Assembly (NCBI GenBank): GCA_029210325.1
Contig: JARGPU010000002.1
Span: forward strand, 186,001-250,000
Length of the DNA stretch: 64,000 bases
DNA from: Alcanivoracaceae bacterium
Lineage (GTDB): Bacteria > Pseudomonadota > Gammaproteobacteria > Pseudomonadales > Alcanivoracaceae
Reading direction: 5' to 3'
The position numbers were made by a program, and so were the translations under genes. How positions within the stretch are numbered: the stretch's first letter is position 1; each line of letters opens with the position of its first letter. Below are positions 9,386 to 18,351 of the stretch, in pieces. A model generated the notes under the pieces. It ran no database searches. It had not been told where the DNA came from and saw only the letters and a program-made list of their open reading frames with translations.

Positions 9386-10570
9386 TTACCACTGAAGGCT
9401 GAACCCACTGTCTTCCTGCTCTTCTTTTTTCTCGCTTTTTTGCTTTTCAGGTTGGGCCACTGGCTTTGCTGCCGGTTGTTCTGCGGGTTCCTCGGCGGGC
9501 TTTGCAGCTGGCTGCTCTGCTGCCGGCTTGGCCGGCTCCGGTGCAGGTTGCTCTGCGGCTGCAGGCTCTGGCTCAGCAGCAGCTGGCTCTTCCATCACAA
9601 TGCGGCCGGTAGCTGGATCAAAGCGGAAGCGAGCGGCCTCTGCCGGTGCCTGAGCCGGAGCTTCTGCGGCAGGTGCCTCCTGAACGGGTGCTTCTTTGGC
9701 AGGTGTGGCGGGCTCAGCAGCAGGCGGAGTCGCCTCTGCGGGTGCTGCAGGCTCAGCTGGCTTGACTGGCTTGGCGGCTGGAGCAGCTGCTTCCGGTTTG
9801 GCAGCCGCTGGCTGGGCTTCTACGGGCGCTACCGGTTTGCCATCTGCACCGATCTCAATCATCCGCCCGGTGGCAGGATCAAAGCGCATGCTGGTGGCAG
9901 AACCTGCAGGAGCGCTGGCCGGTGCAACCGCTGCTGGGGCGATGGCTGCGGGAGCGACCTTCTTTGACTCTGATTCCTCTGGCTGCTCAGGTTCGCTAGC
10001 TGGCGCCTGCTCTACAGCAGGAGCTGCCGGGGCTGGGGCAGGCTCAGGTGCGGACTGGGCGGCCGGTGAGCGGACCGGTTTGCCGTCTGGGCCGATCTCG
10101 ATGATGCGACCGGTGGCCGGGTCGAAGCGGAAGGTGCTTTCTGCCGGGGCAGGGGCACTCTCTGCTTTAGCTTCTTTAGTTGCGGCGGCTTCCGCCGCTG
10201 CGCCTGTCTTTGCCGCAGCGTCTGTTGAGTTGATTTCTTCAATCGCTGGCGGTTGCTCAGTGACCCCCGCCTCAGGCGCGGTTTGCGATGCTTCTACTGG
10301 TGCTGGTTCAGCAGGAGGGGTAGTCAGCGTTTGAGCATGCCGAACTGCATGAATGGTGTATCGGCCTTCGAAATAAACGGTGAAATCGTCATATACCCAG
10401 CGGCTGATGGGTGGCGTACCGACTGGTGCGACTTGGCTCGCCGGGTTGCCGAACTGCTTGCGCACGGCATCCTGGGTTATGCCGCGATCAGGTAGCTGGC
10501 CGGCGGCAAACAGGCTGGAAGTCAGGCCCAGCAGGCTCGCGGCCAGCAGGGCTGTTGTTGTTATACGCAT
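9386..10570 (-). CDS. Secreted Pro/Ala/Glu-rich protein with three FDPATGR repeats
   Basis: A 394-residue protein of unknown function. Residues 1-23 form a signal peptide ending in LFAAG. Residues 25-78 are a small folded domain (GITQDAVRKQFGNPASQ, then RWVYDDFTVYFEGR) reminiscent of the OmlA/BamE-like fold found in short gammaproteobacterial envelope proteins. From about residue 85 it is low-complexity P/A/E with three copies of a motif with core RFDPATGR, at 147-166, 228-247 and 315-326. It ends with a charged K/E stretch and the hydrophobic tail GFSLQW. The ATG follows GGGGGAATAGGA. A strong terminator follows. It is probably periplasmic or surface exposed; no function is assigned. Confidence 0.8.
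   Translation of the reverse strand: MRITTTALLAASLLGLTSSLFAAGQLPDRGITQDAVRKQFGNPASQVAPVGTPPISRWVYDDFTVYFEGRYTIHAVRHAQTLTTPPAEPAPVEASQTAPEAGVTEQPPAIEEINSTDAAAKTGAAAEAAATKEAKAESAPAPAESTFRFDPATGRIIEIGPDGKPVRSPAAQSAPEPAPAPAAPAVEQAPASEPEQPEESESKKVAPAAIAPAAVAPASAPAGSATSMRFDPATGRMIEIGADGKPVAPVEAQPAAAKPEAAAPAAKPVKPAEPAAPAEATPPAAEPATPAKEAPVQEAPAAEAPAQAPAEAARFRFDPATGRIVMEEPAAAEPEPAAAEQPAPEPAKPAAEQPAAKPAEEPAEQPAAKPVAQPEKQKSEKKEEQEDSGFSLQW
9593..10132 (-). repeat. Three in-gene repeats encoding a FRFDPATGR-type unit
   Basis: Repeat units lie at 10073-10132, 9830-9889 and 9593-9628 (minus strand). The first two are 20 codons and nearly identical in protein, with the pattern RFDPATGR(I/M)IEIG(P/A)DGKPV. 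The third keeps FRFDPATGRI and then diverges. Spacers of about 60-70 residues are P/A/E rich. The bases are also conserved, with changes mostly at third positions, so the units come from duplication. Confidence 0.85.
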
Positions 10571-10728
10571 TCCTATTCCCCCACAGGAGGTGCAATTTCA
10601 AGTGATATTAGAAAGTTAGCGCTGGTTATTCAACTACTTTGCCAAATTGTGCCCCCGGCCCTGTTGCTGGCATTGGGGTAAACGAGGGTGTGAGATCATC
10701 TTTCTCGTCAGCATGGTTTAGTGCTTAA
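10571..10728. other. Divergent intergenic region
   Basis: A 158-bp gap between the starts of the repeat-protein gene (minus) and the lolC/E-like gene (plus), so it must hold both promoters. It is more A+T-rich than its surroundings near 10600-10650. I see no consensus sigma-70 pair that I would defend and no clear operator. Confidence 0.4.
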
Positions 10729-11973
10729 ATGCGCGCCATGCTGAAACCATTCTCCTTATATGTTGGCCTGCGTTATACAGGCGCCAGAGCCCGCAACGGC
10801 TTTATCTCCGTAATCACCCTTATTTCCGCACTGGGCCTGATGCTCGGCGTGGCGGTGCTGATTACTGTTTTGTCTGTCATGAACGGCTTCGATCGGGAGC
10901 TGCAGACGCGGATTCTGGGCATGGTCACCCATGTTTCGGTGACTGGCCGCGAGCCAGTGGCGGATTGGGAGTCGCTGGCGGCGGTGGCGGGTCGTCATGA
11001 CGAAGTGCTGGCGGCGGCGCCGTTTCGGCAGATGGAGGGCATGCTCAGTCATCAGGGGCAGGTGGCTGGGGTAATTGCTACCGGGATCCTGCCTGAGGCT
11101 GAGCGTCAGGTATCCATCATTGGCGATTTTATCGATAGCGGTGATCTGGACTCGTTGCAGTCCGGCGAGTTCAACGTAGTCATTGGTTATGGCTTGGCGC
11201 GGCGACTGAATGCCGGGCTGGGCGACAAGGTAACGCTGGTGTTGCCTGAGGCGACCCTGTCGCCGGCCGGGGTGATGCCACGCTTCAGGCGTTTTACCGT
11301 CACCGGCATTTTCCGGGTGCGTGCGGAAGTTGATGGGATGCTGGCATATATTCATGTGGAGGACGCGGCCCGGTTGGCGCGAGCCCCCGGTACGGCGGAA
11401 GGCATTCGCCTGCGCCTGAAGGATTTATTTGAGGCACCCTATATCGGTTGGCAGCTTGAGCGGGAGTTGGGGCCGGAATACTACAGCAGCGATTGGACCC
11501 GTAGTCACGGCAGCCTGTTCCAGGCAATTCGCATGGAAAAAACCATGATGACGCTGCTGCTGTCTTTTATCGTCGCAGTGGCGGCTTTCAATATTATTTC
11601 CAGTCAGGTGATGCTGGTCACGGAGAAGCGCGGCAACATTGCCGTGATGCGCACGCTGGGCGCCACGCCAGGCATGATCATGCGGGTGTTTATGGTGCAA
11701 GGCACTTTGATCGGCTTTGCCGGCACTGCAGCGGGAACCGCACTTGGCGTGCTGCTTTCCACTAACATCAGCGCCATTGCCCGTTGGCTGGAAGATACTT
11801 TTAACGCGCAGATGTTTGACGCCTATTTTGTCAATTATCTGCCTTCCGAACTGCAGTGGGGCGACGTGATTACCATTGTATCGATCGCTCTGGCGATCAG
11901 CTTTAGTGCCACTTTGTATCCATCCTGGCGGGCCAGCCGTGTACTTCCGGCGGAGGCGCTGCGTTATGAGTGA
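10729..11973 (+). CDS. Lipoprotein-releasing ABC transporter permease (LolC/LolE/LolF family)
   Basis: A 414-residue FtsX-type permease with the LolC/E layout: the N-terminal motif PFSLYVGLRYTGAR, one helix (about 25-50), a ~220-residue periplasmic domain, then three helices around 270-295, 320-350 and 375-400. It extracts outer-membrane lipoproteins from the inner membrane and hands them to LolA. The segment SPAGVMPRFRRF resembles the LolC hook that binds LolA. The start may be this ATG or the one at 10738; neither has a good ribosome site, and 10738 fits the family N-terminus better. lolD follows with an 8-bp overlap, and no second permease gene is adjacent. Confidence 0.88.
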   Translation: MRAMLKPFSLYVGLRYTGARARNGFISVITLISALGLMLGVAVLITVLSVMNGFDRELQTRILGMVTHVSVTGREPVADWESLAAVAGRHDEVLAAAPFRQMEGMLSHQGQVAGVIATGILPEAERQVSIIGDFIDSGDLDSLQSGEFNVVIGYGLARRLNAGLGDKVTLVLPEATLSPAGVMPRFRRFTVTGIFRVRAEVDGMLAYIHVEDAARLARAPGTAEGIRLRLKDLFEAPYIGWQLERELGPEYYSSDWTRSHGSLFQAIRMEKTMMTLLLSFIVAVAAFNIISSQVMLVTEKRGNIAVMRTLGATPGMIMRVFMVQGTLIGFAGTAAGTALGVLLSTNISAIARWLEDTFNAQMFDAYFVNYLPSELQWGDVITIVSIALAISFSATLYPSWRASRVLPAEALRYE

Positions 11974-12661
11974 TGCAATGGCTGAAATCCGGGTATTGGA
12001 TGCGGTTGGTCTGGGCAAGACATTCCGCGAGGGCAGCAATGAGCTAACCGTGCTCAGCAACGTCACGCTGCATCTGCAGCGCGGCGAGCGTGTTGCGGTG
12101 GTGGGCAGTTCTGGTAGTGGTAAGTCCACTTTGCTGAATTTGCTTGGCGGGTTGGACGCACCCAGCCATGGCAGTGTCACGGTATGCGGTCAGGCGATGC
12201 AGTCGCTATCTGAAAAACGTCGTTGCCAGTGGCGCAATCGTCATATTGGTTTCATTTATCAGTTTCATCATCTGCTGCCGGAGTTTAGTGCGCTGGAAAA
12301 TGCGGCCATGCCGTTGCTGATCCGCGGCGACTCCCCGGCACAGGCCAGTCGTGCAGCGACAGAGCTACTTGAACGGGTAGGGCTGGGGCAGCGATTGCGG
12401 CACAAGCCGGGCATGCTTAGTGGCGGTGAGCGGCAACGCGTGGCTATTGCCCGGGCGCTGGTGACTTCGCCGGCGTTGGTGTTGGCCGATGAGCCTACTG
12501 GTAATCTGGATGAACGTACTGCAGCGTCGGTGCAGGGAATGATGCAGGAGCTGAATGAGACGCTCGGTATCGCATTTCTGATCGTTACTCACGACAACGC
12601 CTTTGCGGACCGTTGCCAGCGTACTCTGACGCTTCATGAGGGACGGTTGTCGTCTTCCTGA
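11966..12661 (+). CDS. lolD: Lipoprotein-releasing system ATPase LolD
   Basis: A 231-residue ABC ATPase with Walker A GSSGSGKST, signature [15 protein letters not shown], Walker B LVLADEPTGNLDE and H-loop VTHDN, all typical of LolD. The start ATG at 11966 lies inside the end of the permease gene (8-bp overlap) and follows GGAGG, so the two are coupled. With the permease it forms the inner-membrane lipoprotein release machine. Its 3' end overlaps the convergent DUF2062 gene by 28 bp. Confidence 0.93.
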   Translation: MSDAMAEIRVLDAVGLGKTFREGSNELTVLSNVTLHLQRGERVAVVGSSGSGKSTLLNLLGGLDAPSHGSVTVCGQAMQSLSEKRRCQWRNRHIGFIYQFHHLLPEFSALENAAMPLLIRGDSPAQASRAATELLERVGLGQRLRHKPGMLSGGERQRVAIARALVTSPALVLADEPTGNLDERTAASVQGMMQELNETLGIAFLIVTHDNAFADRCQRTLTLHEGRLSSS

Positions 12662-13197
12662 GCGGCGGCTTTGGCCTGCTCTAAACGCTCTTTCTTCAGG
12701 CGGCGTTGGTTTTTGCGCAGGGTCCATGTTCGAGCCACGGCCATACGCCAGATCAGCTTAATCACCGCCCAGGATAGGCCGCCGAATACCAATCCGCACA
12801 AAATGGATCCAAACCACAGTGGAATCATCTGCTCAATCAGCCATGCAAAGCTGACATGACTGGGCGGTGCCACTGGCATGCCCAGAATCCAGGCCCCCAC
12901 CCGGTAGGTGAAGTAGAAAACCGGCACGATGGTCAGCGGGTTGGTGAACCATACCAACACCACAGAAAGGGGCAGGTTGCACTTGAAGCGCACCGCTAGC
13001 GCTGCAGCCAGCAGCATCTGTAGCGGGATGGGAACCAGGGAAGAAAAAATACCGATAAAGGCGGCTCCGGCAAGGGAGTGGCGATTTATATGCCAGAGAT
13101 TCGGGTCGGATAGCAGTGCGCCAAAAAAGCCAAGTGATCTGTTCTGTCGGATTTTGTCCGGCGAGGGCAGATATTTCCTGAATAATCTTTTCGGCAT
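12634..13197 (-). CDS. DUF2062 membrane protein
   Basis: A 187-residue inner-membrane protein of the DUF2062 family, with about four hydrophobic segments, the family motif FIGIFSSLVPIPLQML and the NPLTIVPVFY segment, and a basic C-terminal tail (residues 150-187). Its molecular function is not established. I start at the ATG at 13197, preceded by AAGGTAAGCCA; seven codons of upstream open frame are ignored. That start abuts the putative TTG start of comEC on the other strand, so the two genes diverge with no intergenic space. DUF2062 genes near comEC are common in pseudomonads. Confidence 0.82.
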   Translation of the reverse strand: MPKRLFRKYLPSPDKIRQNRSLGFFGALLSDPNLWHINRHSLAGAAFIGIFSSLVPIPLQMLLAAALAVRFKCNLPLSVVLVWFTNPLTIVPVFYFTYRVGAWILGMPVAPPSHVSFAWLIEQMIPLWFGSILCGLVFGGLSWAVIKLIWRMAVARTWTLRKNQRRLKKERLEQAKAAAQEDDNRPS

Positions 13198-15521
13198 TGG
13201 CTTACCTTGGCCTCGCATTGGCGGCGCTATTATGCCTGTGTTTGGCTACTGAGTGCACAGGGATGTGGTGCCTGCCGGTAATAATGATTGCGCTATGTTT
13301 CGGTCAGGCATGGTGTTGGGGGCTGGCGGCACTGCTGTGGCTGTATGGCGGTTGGTCTGCAGGCTGGCGCCGTGCCCTTTGCTACGTTCCCTTGATGATG
13401 GTGCTGGCGCTATACACCCAGAGTCAACTGGACCAGGCGCTTGGCGCCAGATTGCCGCATGCATTAACCGGTGAAGAGATGCAATTTCAGGCCCGGGTGC
13501 AGGCTCTGCCCACGCGGTTGAAACTTGCCTCTCGCGGCTCAGCTTTTGGCTCAGGCTCCAAGCCGGAGATAGAGCAGGTGCGCTTTATGGTCGAGGCCCA
13601 GTCACTTGATCAGCGCTGGCCGGGGCGCCACAAGCTGATTCTTGTCTGGTATGGCGAAGATACCTCGGTGGTACAGCCCGGTGCGTTGCTGCATTTGCAT
13701 GTGCGCCTGCGAGCGATACATGGGCAGGTCAATGAGGGTGGCTTTGACGCCGAGCGGCACGCACTGGCCAGGGGCATTGTTGCTCGTGGCACGGTTCGCA
13801 GTCTGACGCGGCTGGCACAAGGCGAGGGTATTGACCTGTGGCGTGACCAGCTGGCGACTCGTATTGCTCAGCGGGTGGCGCATTATCCGCAGGCGGCGGC
13901 GCTGTTGCCGGCCTTGGTTGCCGGTGATCGCCGTGGCTTGAGTGGTGACCATTGGAGCGTGCTTCAGAGCACGGGTACTGCCCATCTTGTCGCTATTTCG
14001 GGGCTGCATATCAGTCTGGTGGCGGGTCTGGTTTGGTGGCTGGGGCGTTGGCTGATCAGTGGTTTTCTGGCGGGCAGTGCCGGCCGGGTGACCGCCCAGC
14101 GACTGGCAGCATGGCCGGCACTGCTGGCGGCGGTCGGATATGCGGCGCTGGCGGGGTTTTCCCTGCCCACCCAGCGAGCCTTGCTGATGACCGTACTGGC
14201 GATGCTGTTGTTGTTAGTGGGGCGTCCTCGCTCACCGTGGGACAACCTGCTGCTGGTGGTCCTGCTGGTTACCATTCCGGCGCCGCTGGCGTGGCTGGAC
14301 AGCAGCTTTTGGCTGTCGTTTGGCGCCGTGGCGCTGTTGCTGCTGGTGCACAGTGCCGGGCATGGCGGGTTAGTCCGTTTGCAGCTGACTCTGACGTTGG
14401 TGTTCGGGGTGCTTGCCGGCCAGCTGTTTGGCCTGTGGAGCCTTTCCGCGTTGCCAGCCAACTTGTTGTCAGTACCTCTGTATTCCTTTTTGTTGGTGCC
14501 AATAGCATTACTCGGCGCTCTGCTGGACAGCAGTGTGTTGATGGGCATGGCGGCATGGCTGGCCAGTGTCAGCTGGGACCTGCTGTGCTGGCTGGCACCA
14601 TGGCCGTCGCTGCCGCTGCCTGCTTCCTGGTTGGCGGGGCTGCTGCTGGCGCTATTGTTGCTCAGGTTGTTGCTGCCAGCACTACCTGGGCCGCGTTGGC
14701 TGTTACTGGGGTGTCTGCTGCCATGGTGCTGGCCGAAGGATCTGCGTCCCGCTATGGGTGAGGTTGAGTTGGTGGTGTTTGACGTGGGTCAGGGACAGAT
14801 GAGCGCCCTGCGTACGCGCAACCACCTGCTTCTTTTCGACCTGGGGCCGGGCTGGCAAGACGGCAATGCTGCCAGCCGTACGCTGATTCCATGGCTGCGT
14901 CGGCACAGGCGCCAGGCGGATCTGGTGTTTGTCAGTCATGGCCACCAGGACCATGCCGGTGGAGCGGCTCTGTTCGACGGCCGGCGTTATCATGGCCGAC
15001 TGTTTGCGGGTGAGCCTCAGTCTCTGCCGGGCAGTCAGGCTTGTTTAAGGGGGCAGCGCTGGCAGTTTGATCAGGTGGTGGTTGAAGTGCTGTGGCCGCC
15101 GGCCGGAATGCCACTGTTGCACAGCAATAATCGAAGTTGTGTGGTTAAGGTCAGCGCAGCCAATCAGCGCGTGTTGCTGACCGGAGATATCGGTCGTCAG
15201 GTTGAGTATTGGCTAGCCCAGCATGACGACCTGCAAGCGGATGTGTTGCAGGTGCCGCACCATGGCAGTCGTTCCAGCTCATCCTATACGCTGCTGCGCG
15301 CGGTGAGGCCCAGTCACGCCTTCATTAGCGCGGGGTATGCCAATGCTTTTGGCCATCCGGCAACGGAAATTGTGCAACGTTATCGACAGGCGCAGATTGA
15401 GCTGCTGAATACTGCGGATAGCGGCATGCTGATTTACGGCCGAACAGGCACATTATCGCCGCTGCGCTGGCGTCAAGTCTCGGCTTTCCCGTGGCGAGCC
15501 GGCGAGCCTGTGGTAGAGTAG
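13197..15521 (+). CDS. comEC: DNA internalization competence protein ComEC/Rec2
   Basis: A 774-residue polytopic protein with an N-terminal DUF4131-type region, a central competence domain with many helices (motif AISGLHISLVAGL near residue 265) and a C-terminal metallo-beta-lactamase domain (VSHGHQDHAGG, LLTGDIG, QVPHHGS). ComEC forms the inner-membrane channel for DNA uptake in transformation, and the hydrolase domain is thought to degrade the non-transported strand. Full length suggests a working gene. The start is uncertain: TTG at 13197 or 13218 and ATG at 13263 are in frame, and none has a clear ribosome site. Confidence 0.9.
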   Translation: MAYLGLALAALLCLCLATECTGMWCLPVIMIALCFGQAWCWGLAALLWLYGGWSAGWRRALCYVPLMMVLALYTQSQLDQALGARLPHALTGEEMQFQARVQALPTRLKLASRGSAFGSGSKPEIEQVRFMVEAQSLDQRWPGRHKLILVWYGEDTSVVQPGALLHLHVRLRAIHGQVNEGGFDAERHALARGIVARGTVRSLTRLAQGEGIDLWRDQLATRIAQRVAHYPQAAALLPALVAGDRRGLSGDHWSVLQSTGTAHLVAISGLHISLVAGLVWWLGRWLISGFLAGSAGRVTAQRLAAWPALLAAVGYAALAGFSLPTQRALLMTVLAMLLLLVGRPRSPWDNLLLVVLLVTIPAPLAWLDSSFWLSFGAVALLLLVHSAGHGGLVRLQLTLTLVFGVLAGQLFGLWSLSALPANLLSVPLYSFLLVPIALLGALLDSSVLMGMAAWLASVSWDLLCWLAPWPSLPLPASWLAGLLLALLLLRLLLPALPGPRWLLLGCLLPWCWPKDLRPAMGEVELVVFDVGQGQMSALRTRNHLLLFDLGPGWQDGNAASRTLIPWLRRHRRQADLVFVSHGHQDHAGGAALFDGRRYHGRLFAGEPQSLPGSQACLRGQRWQFDQVVVEVLWPPAGMPLLHSNNRSCVVKVSAANQRVLLTGDIGRQVEYWLAQHDDLQADVLQVPHHGSRSSSSYTLLRAVRPSHAFISAGYANAFGHPATEIVQRYRQAQIELLNTADSGMLIYGRTGTLSPLRWRQVSAFPWRAGEPVVE

Positions 15522-15548
15522 CGGCCGTTATTCCTTCGGAGTTCTGCT

Positions 15549-16190
15549 GTGCTGGAAATTGTCCAATCCGGCGGCTGGTTGATGCTGCCCATCTTGATAT
15601 GCTCACTGGTTGCCATGGCAATTGTTGGCGAACGCTTCTGGACATTGCGCCGTAGCCGACTGGCGCCGGAAGGCCTGGTAGGCAGGGTTCAGACGTCGCT
15701 GAAGAAAACATCCCCGGACAAGGCCATGCTTCAGCAGTTGGCCAGTGATTCTCCGCTGGGTCGTATTCTGGCCACCGGATTGGCGAATGCCGGTCAGGGT
15801 CGCGACATCATGAAAGAGAGCATTGAAGAAGTCGCCTCTCAAGTGGTTCATGACCTTGAGCGGTTCCTCAATACATTGGGCACCGTTGCTGCAATCACCC
15901 CGATGCTGGGGCTGCTTGGTACCGTGGTCGGTATGATCGATGTATTTAGCGCCATCATGTTGCACGGTGCCGGAGATGCGGCTCTGCTGGCAGGTGGTAT
16001 TTCCAAAGCGCTGATCACGACTGCGGCGGGTCTCTCGGTAGCCATTCCCGCCATGTTCTTCCACCGTTTTTTTGTCCGCCGTGTAGAAGAAATTACCGTG
16101 GCCATGGAACAGCAGGCAATTTATCTAGTCGACATGATGCATGGCGATCGGGTTGAGGTGCCGCAGGCTGGTAAGGGTAAAAAAGCGTGA
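15549..16190 (+). CDS. exbB: ExbB/TolQ-type proton channel subunit
   Basis: A 213-residue MotA/TolQ/ExbB family protein with three membrane helices (about 10-30, 108-135 and 150-175) and the conserved stretch TVAAITPMLGLLGTVVGMI. With ExbD it uses proton flow to energise envelope processes. The GTG start follows GGAG by seven bases. It heads a chain of overlapping genes (exbB-exbD-msbA-lpxK-kdsB-ptp-murB). This is not a tonB context, so its partner is unknown; LPS or envelope work is suggested by position only. Confidence 0.9.
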   Translation: MLEIVQSGGWLMLPILICSLVAMAIVGERFWTLRRSRLAPEGLVGRVQTSLKKTSPDKAMLQQLASDSPLGRILATGLANAGQGRDIMKESIEEVASQVVHDLERFLNTLGTVAAITPMLGLLGTVVGMIDVFSAIMLHGAGDAALLAGGISKALITTAAGLSVAIPAMFFHRFFVRRVEEITVAMEQQAIYLVDMMHGDRVEVPQAGKGKKA

Positions 16191-16603
16191 AGTTTGCTCG
16201 AGCCAAAAAAGAAAATGTGGAGGTCAACCTGACTCCGCTGATTGATGTGGTTTTCTTGCTGCTGATTTTCTTCATGGTGTCGACCACCTTTACCCGGGAA
16301 ACACGGCTGTCGGTGGAATTGCCAGAAGCTACCGGGGTGGCGGCACTGAGCGCAGCAAAAATGATAGAAGTGAGTGTCGCCGCGGATGGCACCTATGTGG
16401 TTAACGGAGAGCGGTTGACCCGGAGTGATCGCGATACTCTGCGTACCGTGCTATTGCCGCTGTCCCAGCAGGGTACTGATCTGCCGTTTGTGATTATTGC
16501 TGACGCCGCAGCCACCCATCAGGCCGTGGTCACGGTCATGGATGTGGCCGGCAGGTTGGGCTTTGCCAATCTTAGTATTACCACTCAGGAGCCGAAGAAG
16601 TGA
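16187..16603 (+). CDS. exbD: ExbD/TolR-type biopolymer transport protein
   Basis: A 138-residue protein with one N-terminal helix containing the proton-carrying aspartate in the motif VNLTPLIDVVFLLLIFFMVS and a periplasmic C-terminal domain. It pairs with the ExbB-type protein upstream, whose stop overlaps its GTG start (GTGA). It is in turn overlapped by the GTG start of msbA. Length and motif match ExbD/TolR. Confidence 0.92.
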   Translation: MKFARAKKENVEVNLTPLIDVVFLLLIFFMVSTTFTRETRLSVELPEATGVAALSAAKMIEVSVAADGTYVVNGERLTRSDRDTLRTVLLPLSQQGTDLPFVIIADAAATHQAVVTVMDVAGRLGFANLSITTQEPKK

Positions 16604-18351
16604 AGGGCGCCCGAGGTAAGCCACCGGAGAACGTGTGGCCAATTTATCGGCGCTTGCTCCGTTATACCCGGCGTTACTGGTATGCACTAGTGGTCAGTGC
16701 GTTGGGTTTTGCCCTCTATTCATCCATGCAGCCAGTCACCGCGCATATGATGCAGGTGATTGTCGATACTTTTGAAAACCCTACGCCAATCATGATTCTG
16801 GTGGTTTCACTGGCGCCGCTGATGATCGCTTTTGTTAACGGTGTTGGTCAGTTTATTGGTTCGTACTCGGTGGCCTGGCTCGGCCAGCACATCGTTTTTG
16901 AAATTCGCAATGAGGTATTTCATCACGTACTAGCTTTGCCGCAGAGAGTATTTCAGCGTAATGCAACCGGCAGGATAACCTCCAAGCTGGTATTTGATGC
17001 TCAGCAGATTACTGCGGCAGGTAGCGAGGCCGTTGTGATTATTATCCGAGAAGGCCTGTCAGTAATTGCCTTGCTTGGTTACTTGCTATACCTGGATTGG
17101 AAGCTGACCCTGATTCTTTTCACAGTGGCGCCGGCAGTGGGTGCTGTGGTGAATTATTCCGGCAAGCGTTTTCGTGCCATCAGTCGGCGTATGCAGGGCA
17201 ATATGGGCAATATCAGCCACTATGTGTCTGAGGCCATTGATGGCCAGCAGCCGGTGAAGATATTTGCTGCTCAGGATCAGGAGCGAGAACGCTTCCATAA
17301 GGTGAGTCGTAGCTTCGAAAAGCAGAACGTAAAAATGGTGGCCACTAAGGAAGTTGGCACCATGCTGGTTCATATGGTGATTTCCAGCGGTGTTGGCCTG
17401 ATCATCTATCTGTGTTTCGTGGTTATGAACGAAAACTTTTCCATCGGCTCGTTTTTGACCTTCTTTACTGGCGTGGGCCTGATTCAGCAGCCGATAAAGC
17501 GGCTGACTGAGGTTAATGTAAAAATCCAGCGTGGCCTGACTGGTGCTGCTTCTCTGTTCGAGTTGCTGGATACACCGCCGGAGCAGGATGCGGGTACGCG
17601 CTCGCTGCAACGCGCCCTTGGGAGCATTGAGTTCCGTGATGTCAGCTTTGGTTACGAGCAGGATCAGCCGGTTCTCAAGGGCTTGTCATTTTCTGTAGCG
17701 GCGGGTGAATCCGTGGCGCTGGTGGGTCGCTCCGGTGCGGGCAAGACCACCATATCTTCGTTGTTGCCCCGTTTTTATGATGTTGACGGTGGCCAGATTC
17801 TGCTTGATGGCCATCCGCTGACAGAATACCGGTTAGCCGATCTGCGCCGGCAGATCGCCATGGTTAGTCAGAAGGTGGTGCTGTTCAACGATAGCGTGCG
17901 CAATAACATTGCGTATGGTGAGTTGCGTGATGCCACTGATGAACAGGTGATCGCTGCGCTGGAGGATGCCCATGCCTGGGAATTCGTGCAGGCACTGGAA
18001 GGTGGCCTGAACGCGCACATTGGTCAGGATGGTACGCAGTTGTCCGGTGGTCAGCGTCAGCGCCTGGCCATTGCTCGTGCGTTGCTGAAAGACGCACCGA
18101 TTCTGATTCTGGATGAAGCAACTTCGGCGCTGGATACGGAATCTGAATTTCGCATTCAGCAGGCGCTGGAGAGGGTGATGGCGGGGCGCACTACGCTGGT
18201 CATTGCACACCGTCTGTCTACCATTGAGCGGGCCGACCGCATTATGGTGTTGGATGAAGGGCGCTTGGTGGAGAGCGGCTCCCATACTGAGCTGCTGGTT
18301 AAGGAAGGCGCTTACGCACAACTTTACCGGATGAACTTTGAAGAGCATTGA
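16600..18351 (+). CDS. msbA: Lipid A export ATP-binding/permease protein MsbA
   Basis: A 583-residue half-transporter with an N-terminal six-helix ABC exporter domain (about 20-310) and a C-terminal ATPase: Walker A GRSGAGKTT (376-384), signature LSGGQRQRLAIARALL, Walker B ILILDEATSALD and H-loop AHRLS. MsbA flips core-lipid A across the inner membrane. The location next to lpxK and kdsB supports that over a drug-efflux role. GTG start overlapping the exbD stop. Confidence 0.93.
   Translation: MKGARGKPPENVWPIYRRLLRYTRRYWYALVVSALGFALYSSMQPVTAHMMQVIVDTFENPTPIMILVVSLAPLMIAFVNGVGQFIGSYSVAWLGQHIVFEIRNEVFHHVLALPQRVFQRNATGRITSKLVFDAQQITAAGSEAVVIIIREGLSVIALLGYLLYLDWKLTLILFTVAPAVGAVVNYSGKRFRAISRRMQGNMGNISHYVSEAIDGQQPVKIFAAQDQERERFHKVSRSFEKQNVKMVATKEVGTMLVHMVISSGVGLIIYLCFVVMNENFSIGSFLTFFTGVGLIQQPIKRLTEVNVKIQRGLTGAASLFELLDTPPEQDAGTRSLQRALGSIEFRDVSFGYEQDQPVLKGLSFSVAAGESVALVGRSGAGKTTISSLLPRFYDVDGGQILLDGHPLTEYRLADLRRQIAMVSQKVVLFNDSVRNNIAYGELRDATDEQVIAALEDAHAWEFVQALEGGLNAHIGQDGTQLSGGQRQRLAIARALLKDAPILILDEATSALDTESEFRIQQALERVMAGRTTLVIAHRLSTIERADRIMVLDEGRLVESGSHTELLVKEGAYAQLYRMNFEEH

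Noticed and set aside
9374..10334. Plus-strand open frames of 197 and 212 codons opposite the repeat protein
   Set aside because: They mirror the P/A/E low-complexity gene (Cys/Leu/Gly- and Ala/Gly-rich translations); the minus-strand frame has a signal peptide, ribosome site and terminator.
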